DNA from: Chloroflexota bacterium
GTDB taxonomy: Bacteria > Chloroflexota > Anaerolineae > Anaerolineales > Villigracilaceae
Length of the DNA stretch: 59,849 nucleotides
Direction of reading: 5' to 3'
Assembly: GCA_024224815.1 (NCBI GenBank)
Contig: JAAENC010000064.1
Span: 1-59,849, forward strand
This document shows, piece after piece, positions 25,618 through 33,469 of this stretch. Below the pieces are notes generated by a model. That model ran no database searches. It was given only the letters and a program-made list of their open reading frames with translations, and was not told the origin of the DNA. A program made the position numbers and the translations under genes. Position 1 is the stretch's first letter. Every line of letters begins with the position of its first letter.

Positions 25618-26772
25618 TTATTCACAACTACTCGTCCCCGACTCCGGCTCTTCCGAAGAAGAAGATGATGACGGCGAGATTGTTGGCCAAGTCCCTTCTT
25701 CAAATTTTTCTACAAAAGCCTTCATTTCGTCAAAATCCGCTTGCCAGATAAAAACCTCCTGCTCGGCAATCGGATCATAAATATTCCCTGACCTAAAAGT
25801 ATTGCGCGGAAAGGATGAAAAAACGATATTGCTAATCGGCATCTGCGTCCCCAAGCAAGCCAATTGGCTGATTTGCAAAGGCGTTAGATCTGTCTGCACA
25901 TTTTCTTGAAAAGAAGAGATCATCGTGGGGATTTTTGGAATCACATCCGGGCTTTTGAGCTTCTTTTGCAAAGTGCAAATGACCAGGTTTTGATAATCCA
26001 CTCGATTAAAAACACTCCCCTTTCGGTTACGCGCCAGCGTTAACGCCTGTTCTCCGCTAAGATGATTTTCTCCAGCTGGGAAATAGAGACGCTCGCTCTG
26101 GTCGTAGGAATAACGCCCATCGATCTCTTCTTCAAGAGTTATGTCGAGTCCGCCGAGGGCATCGACCACGTCCACAAATACATTCATGCTCACAGCAAGA
26201 TAATGATCGACATCCAAGCCGAAATTCCTATCCAATGTTCGAGCCAAAAGCCCCGGTCCTTCACTGGGGTGATCCCAATAATGCAAACCAGGATTACCAA
26301 AAAAGTAAGCCGTATTCAATTTTTGCTGATTTGTGCCCAAATTATCCCTGACTTCAGGAATTTTTACCCACAGATCTCGCGGAAAAGCCAAAACCGTCAC
26401 ACGCTGAGTCTGAAAATCCACGCGAATAGCCCTAATAACATCCGAGCGCCCATATTTATATTCATCTGAACGCGCATCGCTCCCGATTCCAAGCAGCATC
26501 ATCGTTGGCAAGTCTGCGCAAGAATAAAAAGGTGGCATGGGCGTTTCGGTTTCATACCCAATAGTGGGCAAAGGCGCTCTGGTTTCGCTGAGAGAATTTG
26601 GCTCAACCGTCCATGTTGCCGGGAGTTCCCAAGGAGTCGAATTTAAGGCCGGCCCCAAAGGTTTTTGCGACCAATCACGATAAAGATCAACGCCTTCATA
26701 GAAAATCCCCAAAGAGAGAGCGCAAACAAAAAGAGCCATGACAGCAAGAGTTATTTTTTGCGATTTAGACAT
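25618..26772 (-). CDS. LytR-CpsA-Psr (LCP) family protein
   Basis: A 384-residue membrane-anchored extracytoplasmic protein. One hydrophobic segment (about 6-28) precedes an LCP domain: MMLLGIGSDAR, YGRSDVIRAIRVD, VTVLAFPRDLWVKIP, VDALGGLDITLEEEI and LARNRKGSVFNRVDYQ, with the conserved acidic and Arg residues of the family. LCP enzymes transfer polyprenyl-linked glycans to the cell wall or other acceptors. I chose ATG 26772 because TATAAT sits seven bases upstream, as in a leaderless transcript. The C-terminus is a Ser-rich acidic tail. The next gene is divergent. Confidence 0.92.
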   Translation of the reverse strand: MSKSQKITLAVMALFVCALSLGIFYEGVDLYRDWSQKPLGPALNSTPWELPATWTVEPNSLSETRAPLPTIGYETETPMPPFYSCADLPTMMLLGIGSDARSDEYKYGRSDVIRAIRVDFQTQRVTVLAFPRDLWVKIPEVRDNLGTNQQKLNTAYFFGNPGLHYWDHPSEGPGLLARTLDRNFGLDVDHYLAVSMNVFVDVVDALGGLDITLEEEIDGRYSYDQSERLYFPAGENHLSGEQALTLARNRKGSVFNRVDYQNLVICTLQKKLKSPDVIPKIPTMISSFQENVQTDLTPLQISQLACLGTQMPISNIVFSSFPRNTFRSGNIYDPIAEQEVFIWQADFDEMKAFVEKFEEGTWPTISPSSSSSSEEPESGTSSCE

Positions 26773-26779
26773 GCGCAGT

Positions 26780-26785
26780 ATTATA
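26780..26785 (-). promoter_or_regulatory. TATAAT box of the LCP gene (leaderless)
   Basis: The complement of 26785-26780 is TATAAT. Only seven bases separate it from the ATG at 26772, so transcription should start at or near the ATG. There is no ribosome site in between. Confidence 0.6.
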
Positions 26786-26888
26786 CATCTCATCTCTATA
26801 GAATTGGTTTTGCGAGCCAATGCTTTTCGGCGACGCGTACTCCGCTAGGGCTAAGCAATCTTGCCCTGAGCAACAAAGTTTTTTCCCT

Positions 26889-26894
26889 TATAAT
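26889..26894 (+). promoter_or_regulatory. TATAAT box of the ion-channel-like gene (leaderless)
   Basis: TATAAT lies seven bases ahead of the ATG at 26902, with no ribosome site. It mirrors the arrangement of the divergent LCP gene, whose box is 104 bp away. Confidence 0.6.
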
Positions 26895-26901
26895 CCCGTC
26901 T

Positions 26902-27948
26902 ATGAATACACTTTTATCAATTCTCGTCTTTGGTCTCGGGCTAATACTCATCATCGGCACATTATTCTCTGCAATATCTACTTTTGTGCTGCCACGCAGT
27001 GCCCGCAGTTTTCTCAATCTCGTCGTATTTGGTAATTTACGCCGCGTTTTTGAAAAGATCATGCACTTTGCCAAAAGCTACGAAAGAAAAGAAGCCATTT
27101 TCGCCTACTTCGCCCCTGTCGGCTTATTGCTTCTCGTTCCCGCCTGGTATATCTTATTGACCATCGGATACGCAGCCTTATACTGGTCGCTCGGCGCAGG
27201 GGACATTTTCACATCTTTCCGATTAAGCGGATCGTCGCTCTTAACCCTCGGATTTGCAACCTCCGAAAATATCTTCATCAACCTCCTGATATTTTCCGAA
27301 GCCACTCTTGGATTGATCTTGGTTGCCCTCCTCATCGCCTACCTCCCCACAATGTATGCCGCTTTTTCGCGCCGAGAAGAATTCGTCAATCTCCTCGAAG
27401 TACGCGCGGGCAACCCACCCTCTTCAGTTGAAATGCTCCTACGATTTAACCGTATCAAAGGGCTAGACAAAATGGATGAGTACTGGAGTTCCTGGGAAGC
27501 CTGGTTCGCACAAGTAGAAGAAAGTCATTCTACACTGCCGGCATTGGTATTTTTCCGTTCCCCGCGCGGAGAGCAATCCTGGATAACCGCTGGCGGAACC
27601 GTTTTAGATGCAGCAGCCTTAACCCTCTCCGCTCTGGATCTACCTCCTTCAGCGGCCGCATCATTGTGTATCCGCGCAGGTTTTATATCGCTTCGGAGCA
27701 TTGCGGGAAATTTCAATCTTAATTTTCCGGAGAAACCACATTTTCCTGAAACGCCGATCAGCATTAGTAAGAGTGAATTTATGACAGTCCTAGACCGATT
27801 GGAAGAAGCTGGCATTGCATTAAAAGAAGATCGCGACCAAGCTTGGCAAGATTTTGCCGGATGGCGTGTTAATTATGACCACACTTTAATAGCACTCTGC
27901 CGAGTGGTGATGGCACCACCAAGTTTTTGGTCGAGCGATCGCTACTAA
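26902..27948 (+). CDS. Ion-channel-like membrane protein
   Basis: A 348-residue protein. Four hydrophobic segments (about 5-30, 72-95, 112-128, 130-155) surround a pore-like stretch SLLTLGFATSENIFINLLIF (about 110-130); the layout recalls two-transmembrane potassium-channel-like proteins, and the TLGFA pore sequence is not the canonical TVGYG. Residues 160-348 form a soluble domain with no motif I recognise. The ATG at 26902 is chosen over an in-frame ATG at 26665 because TATAAT precedes it and the longer form would overlap the divergent LCP gene. Confidence 0.65.
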   Translation: MNTLLSILVFGLGLILIIGTLFSAISTFVLPRSARSFLNLVVFGNLRRVFEKIMHFAKSYERKEAIFAYFAPVGLLLLVPAWYILLTIGYAALYWSLGAGDIFTSFRLSGSSLLTLGFATSENIFINLLIFSEATLGLILVALLIAYLPTMYAAFSRREEFVNLLEVRAGNPPSSVEMLLRFNRIKGLDKMDEYWSSWEAWFAQVEESHSTLPALVFFRSPRGEQSWITAGGTVLDAAALTLSALDLPPSAAASLCIRAGFISLRSIAGNFNLNFPEKPHFPETPISISKSEFMTVLDRLEEAGIALKEDRDQAWQDFAGWRVNYDHTLIALCRVVMAPPSFWSSDRY

Positions 27949-28097
27949 TTTTTGATAGCAGAAAAGAGCAAGCGATGACCTTGTCATTACGAGGCAGTTT
28001 TATCGCCAACGCAATCCCCAAGATAGCGAAAAAGACTGCCTCGCTCCGTAAACTCCGCTCGCAGTGACATACTATTTCGTTCGAGCGATCGGTACTA
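27931..28097. repeat. 17-bp direct repeats flanking a palindromic repeat
   Basis: TCGAGCGATCGCTACTA (27931-27947) and TCGAGCGATCGGTACTA (28081-28097) match in 16 of 17 bases and stand 150 bases apart. The left copy is the 3' end of the channel gene (SSDRY, stop). The element at 27983 lies between them. Confidence 0.6.
27983..28068. repeat. GTCATTGCGAGG palindromic repeat, copy 2
   Basis: Begins GTCATTACGAGGCAG, ends CGCTCGCAGTGAC, about 86 bp, with inner arms GCAGTTTTATCGCC and GACTGCCTCG. It lies 35 bases past the channel gene. A second short palindrome (AGTTCGAAGTGCG with CGCACCAACTTCG) follows at about 28099-28130. Confidence 0.75.
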
Positions 28098-28215
28098 GAG
28101 TTCGAAGTGCGTCGCACCAACTTCGACAAAAAGATACCAACCGACAAGTATTTTCTGTCTTGCTTTAATTCACCACTTTAACTTAAAACCTATCCTAAAA
28201 ATAAGGATCAAGAAT

Positions 28216-28321
28216 TGCATTGCACTTGTAGCAGAGCGAAAAGTGCGTTGCAAGTCGGGTCTTCAAGCTCAATTTTAGTTGGAAGACTCGCTGTGCAACG
28301 CATCCTATCGGATGCAATGCA
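28216..28321. repeat. Large multi-arm palindrome
   Basis: Nested inverted arms: TGCATTGCA (28216) with TGCAATGCA (28313-28321); TGCGTTGCA (28244) with TGCAACGCA (28294-28302); GTCTTCAA (28259) with TTGGAAGAC (28279-28287). The 106-bp element lies in a 388-base gene-free stretch between the channel and reductase genes. It may be a mobile palindrome or a structured RNA. Nothing else in 27949-28336 is supported. Confidence 0.55.
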
Positions 28322-28336
28322 CACCTTCGCTTATTT

Positions 28337-29005
28337 TTAACCTAACACCTGATACTTAGCCAAGATTCCCCCATCATCAAACTTCTCTAACTCCATCAAT
28401 TTCAACTTTTCCCCATCTAAAACCCCTTTTCCATCGGCGAGAGTGGGAGCGGTTGCGCCGCCAAAAATAAGCGGGGCAATATAAACATGGATCTCATCAA
28501 CAAGCCCGGCCGTCAGAAATGCGGCATTTATCCCACCGCCGCCTTCGATCATTATCTTTTCAACACCATGTTCTTCCAGAAAAGCCAGTGCGGCTGACAA
28601 ATCTACACGCTTTTTCCCCAAAACACAGACTACGACACCCGCATCGCGCAAAAAAGCGAGAGCTTCACCTGAACTTTGCTCCGTTGTGAAAATAATTATT
28701 TTACCCCTCCCCGCTGTCAGGAAGCGGGATTTAGCGGATAATGTCGCGTTTGAGACAATGCCCACTTTAACGGGATCAGGCTCAAATCCACGCGCGACTC
28801 GTTCATCCCGCAGCGCAGCAGATTTAACGGTCAGGCGCGGGTCTTCACCCAGCAAGGTTTTTCCGCCAATCAAAATTGCGTCTTGCTCTGCGCGAAGACG
28901 ATCCACCCTTTCCCAATCCGAATCCGATGAGATTTTCGCACCCTTGCGAGCAATATTATCAATTTTTCCATCGAGGGTCATGGCAATATTGATGATAACT
29001 TTCAC
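28337..29005 (-). CDS. RibD C-terminal/archaeal RIB7-like reductase
   Basis: A 222-residue NAD(P)H-dependent reductase of the dihydrofolate-reductase-like RibD fold. Motifs: INIAMTLDGKID at the start, ILIGGKTLLGEDPRL, and IEGGGGINAAFLTAGLVDEI. Family members reduce the ribosyl side chain of pyrimidine intermediates in riboflavin or related pathways. Here it sits alone, without the deaminase half, and is the last gene of the pterin operon, so a pteridine-like substrate is plausible. I chose GTG 29005: GGGAG precedes it, and it overlaps the methyltransferase stop as GTGA. Confidence 0.85.
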   Translation of the reverse strand: MKVIINIAMTLDGKIDNIARKGAKISSDSDWERVDRLRAEQDAILIGGKTLLGEDPRLTVKSAALRDERVARGFEPDPVKVGIVSNATLSAKSRFLTAGRGKIIIFTTEQSSGEALAFLRDAGVVVCVLGKKRVDLSAALAFLEEHGVEKIMIEGGGGINAAFLTAGLVDEIHVYIAPLIFGGATAPTLADGKGVLDGEKLKLMELEKFDDGGILAKYQVLG

Positions 29006-29907
29006 GAAATTCTCCCAAAAAAATCGAGCTGATGGGCGATATAAACCAGCGCACCGCTCTCGATTTGGGCATGGCGCGCGCTCGCCCAACTTTCGATTTG
29101 ACGAGGGGCAATTTCTCTGTCACGGAGCAATGCGCCCTGGACGGTATCGACAATAAAATGCAAAAAATAAGCTTCGTCTGCGAGATAGTCATTTTCTTTT
29201 GAAAAAACAACCCAATCCGAACTCCCTGCTGCTAAAATTTCCCCGCCCGCGATTTTGAGATGCTCAAAAAGGTGCCGCCCTGCACAACTATCGCCGGAAA
29301 CTTTCCCGTCGATGATGCGTTCATCCATCGTTTGGTGATAACGCGCAATAATCTCTTCGTCGTGCACAACCGCTGGCTCAAAGATGGTCTCGCCATCAAA
29401 ATTGATTGTGAAATAAAAGTGCCCCTGTGCTTTCAAAAGCGCAAAAATGCGTGGCAGCGTCGCGGGAATATCAACCAGATCAAGAAAAGCATGCGCGATA
29501 AGCAGGTCGTATTTCTTCTCTGCATTATGGCGTGCGAGAAAATCAAAAAGGTCTTCAGCAAGGAAAGTTACTTTGGTAATTTGCCCATTTTTCCACAAAA
29601 CGAGCTTCTCATCTTCCCAACTTACTTCAAAACTATTCTTCTCTGCCCATTCCGGCAAACGGCGCTTGGCTTCGGTAATATTTTCGGGCTGCTCGTCGAG
29701 AAGCGTGTAATTTGCGTGCTGCAAAAGACCACGCTCTAAAAGTCGCTCGATCATTGTGCCGATTCCGCCACCGATCTCCAGAATTTCTACATCCCATGGA
29801 TTATTAAGATATTCAACGAGGGCATCCCAAACACGCTGATTGAGAGCGCGGTCATCTACGCTTTTTTTAGAGGCAAGGTAACGGGGGAAATTATTGTATT
29901 TGGGCAT
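29002..29907 (-). CDS. Class I SAM-dependent methyltransferase
   Basis: A 301-residue soluble enzyme. The SAM-binding motif I is VEILEIGGGIGTMIERLL (about 39-57), followed by an acidic end of the second strand (LLDEQPENI) and YDLLIAHAFLDLVDIP as motif II/IV. The acceptor is unknown. It overlaps the downstream reductase by four bases and follows the glycosyltransferase by 39 bases. There is no clear ribosome site, only AT-rich sequence. The operon suggests it methylates the pterin- or sugar-containing product. Confidence 0.88.
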   Translation of the reverse strand: MPKYNNFPRYLASKKSVDDRALNQRVWDALVEYLNNPWDVEILEIGGGIGTMIERLLERGLLQHANYTLLDEQPENITEAKRRLPEWAEKNSFEVSWEDEKLVLWKNGQITKVTFLAEDLFDFLARHNAEKKYDLLIAHAFLDLVDIPATLPRIFALLKAQGHFYFTINFDGETIFEPAVVHDEEIIARYHQTMDERIIDGKVSGDSCAGRHLFEHLKIAGGEILAAGSSDWVVFSKENDYLADEAYFLHFIVDTVQGALLRDREIAPRQIESWASARHAQIESGALVYIAHQLDFFGRIS

Positions 29908-29946
29908 ATAAATATTTTTTGTGTTTTCAATATGGATGAAAAATAT

Positions 29947-31026
29947 CTACTCAAGTATTTTTAGCAGAAATTCTCTAATCTTCGCCGCGCTCTCATCCCA
30001 AGTTGGGTGCATCAGGTAACGTTTGCGCGCGGCAAGACTCATCTCTATCAGTTTATCGCGGTCATAAATTAGTTTGCGTAGGTGCTTGGCAAGAGATTTC
30101 GCATCTTTGGCCTGAACAAGAAAACCACTCTCGTCATGGCTAATAATCTCATGGGCCGCGCCATCGCTCCCCCCAATAGCCGGAAGTCCAAAACTCATCC
30201 CTTCGAGATAGGCAATCCCAAAACCTTCATAAGAAGAGGGCAAAGCCAAAAGATGAGATTGGCGCAAAATCGCCTTAAGTGGCTCATCATTAAGCGCGCC
30301 CGCAAAGGCAACTTCATTCCCAAAACCAAGTTTGGCAACCTGTGCACGTAGACGCTGCACATATTTAGGGTCGGTGTCCAGATCGCCAACAATGATTAAT
30401 TCCCAAGACTTTCGCACCAACGAACTAAGCGCGTCCAGCAAGGTGTGCAAATTTTTTCGTGGAATAACACTCCCTAAAAAGACAATTTTCAGTGCTCTTG
30501 CCTGACGCGCCCGCGCAGAAATCTCAACACGGTCTATTTTTGGCGCGAGCCGATTTCCCGCAGGGTAAGCGACGATGTATGGTTTAGATTCCCCAATCGT
30601 ATTCTCAACAACTCCTCGTGTGGTTTGACTATTGAAAATAAACCCATCCACGCTGCGAAGATAAGTACGCTCAGGGATGCGGTACAACATATTTTTCCAC
30701 GCAGAACGCATCTCGCTACTTCGCAAATGATGAACGATAGAGATAATCGGGTAATTTACGCTATCCTTCAATTGCTGATTAATCCTAAATAGAGAAGGGT
30801 GATTTAGCTCATCCTGAAGCAGCACATCAAATTTGGATTCGGCCAAATTTTGCAAAAGCTCATCGGAGAAGTTATCTCGCAAGTGAGCGGTGTAATTGCG
30901 CCAAGGCAAAGAAATGATTTCTACATCGTCACCTGCATTTCGCAAATACGATACTAATTTACGGTCGTAAAGATAGCCCCCGCTCAATATATCTAAACTA
31001 CCATAAATGACCAATCCAACGTGCAT
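29947..31026 (-). CDS. GT4-family glycosyltransferase
   Basis: A 359-residue GT-B-fold retaining transferase. The C-terminal nucleotide-sugar region contains LGSVIPRKNLHTLLDAL and the EX7E-type motif in SSYEGFGIAYLEGMSFGLPA; the N-terminal half starts VGLVIYGSLDILSGGYLYDR. The sugar and acceptor are unknown. Its start codon overlaps the stop of the pterin-synthase gene by one base (TAATG), so the two are tightly co-translated. Within the operon it could glycosylate the pterin product or a lipid made by the phosphatidyltransferase. Confidence 0.93.
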   Translation of the reverse strand: MHVGLVIYGSLDILSGGYLYDRKLVSYLRNAGDDVEIISLPWRNYTAHLRDNFSDELLQNLAESKFDVLLQDELNHPSLFRINQQLKDSVNYPIISIVHHLRSSEMRSAWKNMLYRIPERTYLRSVDGFIFNSQTTRGVVENTIGESKPYIVAYPAGNRLAPKIDRVEISARARQARALKIVFLGSVIPRKNLHTLLDALSSLVRKSWELIIVGDLDTDPKYVQRLRAQVAKLGFGNEVAFAGALNDEPLKAILRQSHLLALPSSYEGFGIAYLEGMSFGLPAIGGSDGAAHEIISHDESGFLVQAKDAKSLAKHLRKLIYDRDKLIEMSLAARKRYLMHPTWDESAAKIREFLLKILE

Positions 31027-31403
31027 TAACGCTCCAGTTTATAAGCCGCCCAAGCAATTTCGTTTTCCCAAAGCTTAACTGTTAATCCAGAAATATTTGG
31101 CGCAAGAATTCTCTCACTCAAAGTCTCACACAGAATCCGTGAAAAATGCTCAATCGAAGGATTTAGCTCTTTAAAAGCAGGCAAATCATTCAAGGTTTTA
31201 TCGCGGTATTCTGCAACAAGCGCGTCCAAATTGGCTTCAATATCCACAATATCGACCAAATAACCATGCCTGTCAAGGCTCGCACCATCCAATTGTAATT
31301 CAATTAAATAATGATGCGAGTGAAGATCGTTTTCTGCTCCCCAATCCCCACCGATTAAAAAATGTTGTGCAACAAAATCACGTTTTACGGCAACGGTGTA
31401 CAT
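31026..31403 (-). CDS. 6-pyruvoyltetrahydropterin synthase-family protein, Glu for catalytic Cys
   Basis: A 125-residue member of the PTPS/QueD family. Zinc ligands are His14 (VAQHFL), His28 and His30 (LHSHHY). The canonical catalytic Cys, four residues before the first His of H-x-H, is replaced by Glu24 (E-N-D-L-H), as described for PTPS-III, which forms 6-hydroxymethyl-dihydropterin. A C-terminal Glu (LWENEIAW) is kept. It is not a typical QueD. A ribosome site (TGGAG) precedes the ATG. It heads the downstream half of the operon and is translationally coupled to the glycosyltransferase. Confidence 0.9.
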   Translation of the reverse strand: MYTVAVKRDFVAQHFLIGGDWGAENDLHSHHYLIELQLDGASLDRHGYLVDIVDIEANLDALVAEYRDKTLNDLPAFKELNPSIEHFSRILCETLSERILAPNISGLTVKLWENEIAWAAYKLER

Positions 31404-31442
31404 ATTATTTCTCCATCAAAAGCCTGTTTTTTACTATGCTCC

Positions 31443-31492
31443 CTGCGCCGAGGACGGCGCAGGCTCACTTGGGAAACGCCGCCGAGGACGGC
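31443..31492. repeat. Two GCCGAGGACGGC hairpins in the operon gap
   Basis: CTGCGCCG-agga-CGGCGCAG (31443-31462) and GCCG-agga-CGGC (31481-31492) share a 12-base palindromic core and the tetraloop. They fill the only sizeable gap (105 bases) of the pterin operon and may stabilise or divide the transcript. Confidence 0.55.
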
Positions 31493-31508
31493 AGCTAGAG
31501 CACGATGT

Positions 31509-32495
31509 TTAATATTTAAATACGATTTGCAAAATGTCCTGCGGACGCGTATCGAGCGTGGCATAGGCTTGCTCGGCCTCTTCAAGCAGGATGCGCGACG
31601 AAATCCATTTGCTCGGTTTAACCTGACCCAACATCTCCCAGACAACATCAAAGCGGCGCTCCTTCGTCCAGCGCGCAGATAATCTCGGCGAAACACTGCT
31701 CACTTGCGAACTAATAATCTGGATCCGATCTCGATGAAAACGACCGCCTAAATCCAACGAAACGGGCTTCTGCCCATACCACGAAGCGACAATAACCCTA
31801 CCATCAAAACCAACTTTTTCGATGGCAAGATTTAGTGCATCTGGCACGCCTGAAAGCTCAAGGGCAAAATCAAAGTCGTCCAAATCAATTTCATCAGGCT
31901 TTAGAGCCGCATCTACACCAAGCGCAAGGGCTGCTTCTCGTCGAAAAGCGACAGGGTCAACGACAATCAATTTTTCCAGCGGAAATTGGGTCAAAATTGC
32001 CGTCGTTAGCAAACCAACAATTCCTTGACCAAATAAAATAGCACGCTCACCCAAAATTGGTTGCGTATCCATCACAAGATTAACGGCTGTTTCCATATTT
32101 GGCAAAAAAACTGCGTCATCATCAGGAATACTATCAGGAATAAGGATAAGCTCAGAGACAGATTCAATAAAAGAGCTCTGGTGCGGCTGAAAAGAAAAAA
32201 CTCGTTGTCCAAGCCATTTTTTATCCACGCTTGAGCCGATTTCTTCGACCACGCCTACAGCTGCATAACCATATTTTAAAGGATAGCCGCTTTGCTCAGC
32301 AAGCGTGGAAACAGAAGCATCTGTCGCAATCTCTTGTGGGAATTGACCACGATAAAAAAGCATCTCAGTCCCTGCACTAATCGCGGAGAGCGTGGTTCGC
32401 ACAAAAAGCTGATCTTTTTCAAGCGCAGGCAATATTTCCTTACGCACAGAAAGCTGATAAGGTGCATCAAAGTAGAGGGCTTGTCGTTCTTTCAT
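31509..32495 (-). CDS. Medium-chain dehydrogenase/reductase (non-zinc, BchC-like outline)
   Basis: A 328-residue member of the MDR superfamily. The nucleotide-binding segment is GERAILFGQGIVGLLTTAIL, with VVDP at the second strand. The usual zinc motif GHE is replaced by KYGYAAVGVVEEIG, and the segment LSAISAGTEML recalls bacteriochlorophyllide dehydrogenase-type proteins. It is therefore probably not a classical zinc alcohol dehydrogenase. I chose ATG 32495, which overlaps the flippase-like stop as ATGA. It would oxidise or reduce a hydroxyl of the operon's product. Confidence 0.85.
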   Translation of the reverse strand: MKERQALYFDAPYQLSVRKEILPALEKDQLFVRTTLSAISAGTEMLFYRGQFPQEIATDASVSTLAEQSGYPLKYGYAAVGVVEEIGSSVDKKWLGQRVFSFQPHQSSFIESVSELILIPDSIPDDDAVFLPNMETAVNLVMDTQPILGERAILFGQGIVGLLTTAILTQFPLEKLIVVDPVAFRREAALALGVDAALKPDEIDLDDFDFALELSGVPDALNLAIEKVGFDGRVIVASWYGQKPVSLDLGGRFHRDRIQIISSQVSSVSPRLSARWTKERRFDVVWEMLGQVKPSKWISSRILLEEAEQAYATLDTRPQDILQIVFKY

Positions 32496-33469
32496 TTTTT
32501 CTTTATACCGCCGATCCATAAACCTAATAATGCAAAAAACGAGTCACGTACACGAATAAACAAACTCATACTGACACCCAAAATTGGGTCAAACCCCAGT
32601 GATTGCATGGCAAAAACCTGTCCTGCTTCGAGCGCGCCTAAACCACCGGGCAGAGGGGTTAAAAAAGCCAAACGCGCAAAGATGATAATGGCCAAAATAT
32701 TGATCAGACTTGTTTCAAGCCCTAAAAAGCGCAATGCAAGGGCGTATTCGCCAAATAACACGAGCCAAATAACTGTAGAAAGAAAAGTTGAGAAAATAAT
32801 AGTGCGCGGTTCTTCGCGGCTAAATTTCCCGATCTGAGATTCGGCGTCAAGCAGCGTTTGACGGATTTCTGTTAGGGGTCTCATCTTCTGCCCATTTAAC
32901 GGGAGCCTGTTGAATATCCAGGAGAGAGGCGTTTTTCCCATCAACAAGACGAGGAGATAAGATAAAAGCAGAATAACTATCCCGGCTGAAAAGAAGACGA
33001 GTATCCCAGCGTTGTTTTCAAAAAAAAGACCTTGCCAAAGGATGAGCGCAATACCCAAAGTCAAAAAGGTAAAGTTTGCCAGCATTTCGAGCAGTTTATC
33101 AAGACTAACAGATGCAAGCCCGCTCTCAACAGAAATATGATGGTATTTGTGCAAAAAATAGACTTGCAAAGGCTCCCCGCCAAATTGCGGACCAGGCGTG
33201 AAATAGCTCACTCCAAAACTTGCGAGACGATATTTAGCGAGCGAAAAATAAGAGACCTTGTATCCGAGCGCACGTACAATAAGCCACCAACGGCTGCCGA
33301 AAAGCAATAGAATTGCGGCGTTGGCGAGAAAAAGGATTCCCAAAGAGAATGGCGTAAAACGACCAAGTGCTTTGCCAAGCTCTGGGAATGAAATATCGCG
33401 CCATGCCCACCAAAAAAGGAGGATAATTAATGCCCAAATCACAAATGAAAAAAGACGCTTTTTAGGCAT
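32492..33469 (-). CDS. Lysylphosphatidylglycerol synthase-type membrane protein (flippase-like)
   Basis: A 325-residue integral membrane protein with about eight hydrophobic segments and the family motifs FTPGPQFGGEPLQVYFLHK, SVSLDKLLEML and LTPLPGGLGALEAGQVF. Members of this fold (pfam03706 type) flip or modify lipids; without the aminoacyl domain a lipid-handling role is likely. The start at 33469 overlaps the stop of the CDP-alcohol enzyme by eight bases. It links the lipid-making and glycosylating steps of the operon. Confidence 0.9.
   Translation of the reverse strand: MPKKRLFSFVIWALIILLFWWAWRDISFPELGKALGRFTPFSLGILFLANAAILLLFGSRWWLIVRALGYKVSYFSLAKYRLASFGVSYFTPGPQFGGEPLQVYFLHKYHHISVESGLASVSLDKLLEMLANFTFLTLGIALILWQGLFFENNAGILVFFSAGIVILLLSYLLVLLMGKTPLSWIFNRLPLNGQKMRPLTEIRQTLLDAESQIGKFSREEPRTIIFSTFLSTVIWLVLFGEYALALRFLGLETSLINILAIIIFARLAFLTPLPGGLGALEAGQVFAMQSLGFDPILGVSMSLFIRVRDSFFALLGLWIGGIKKK

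Noticed and set aside
26665-26901. N-terminal extension of the channel protein
   Set aside because: It would cover the divergent LCP start and both TATAAT boxes; the residues look unlike coding sequence.
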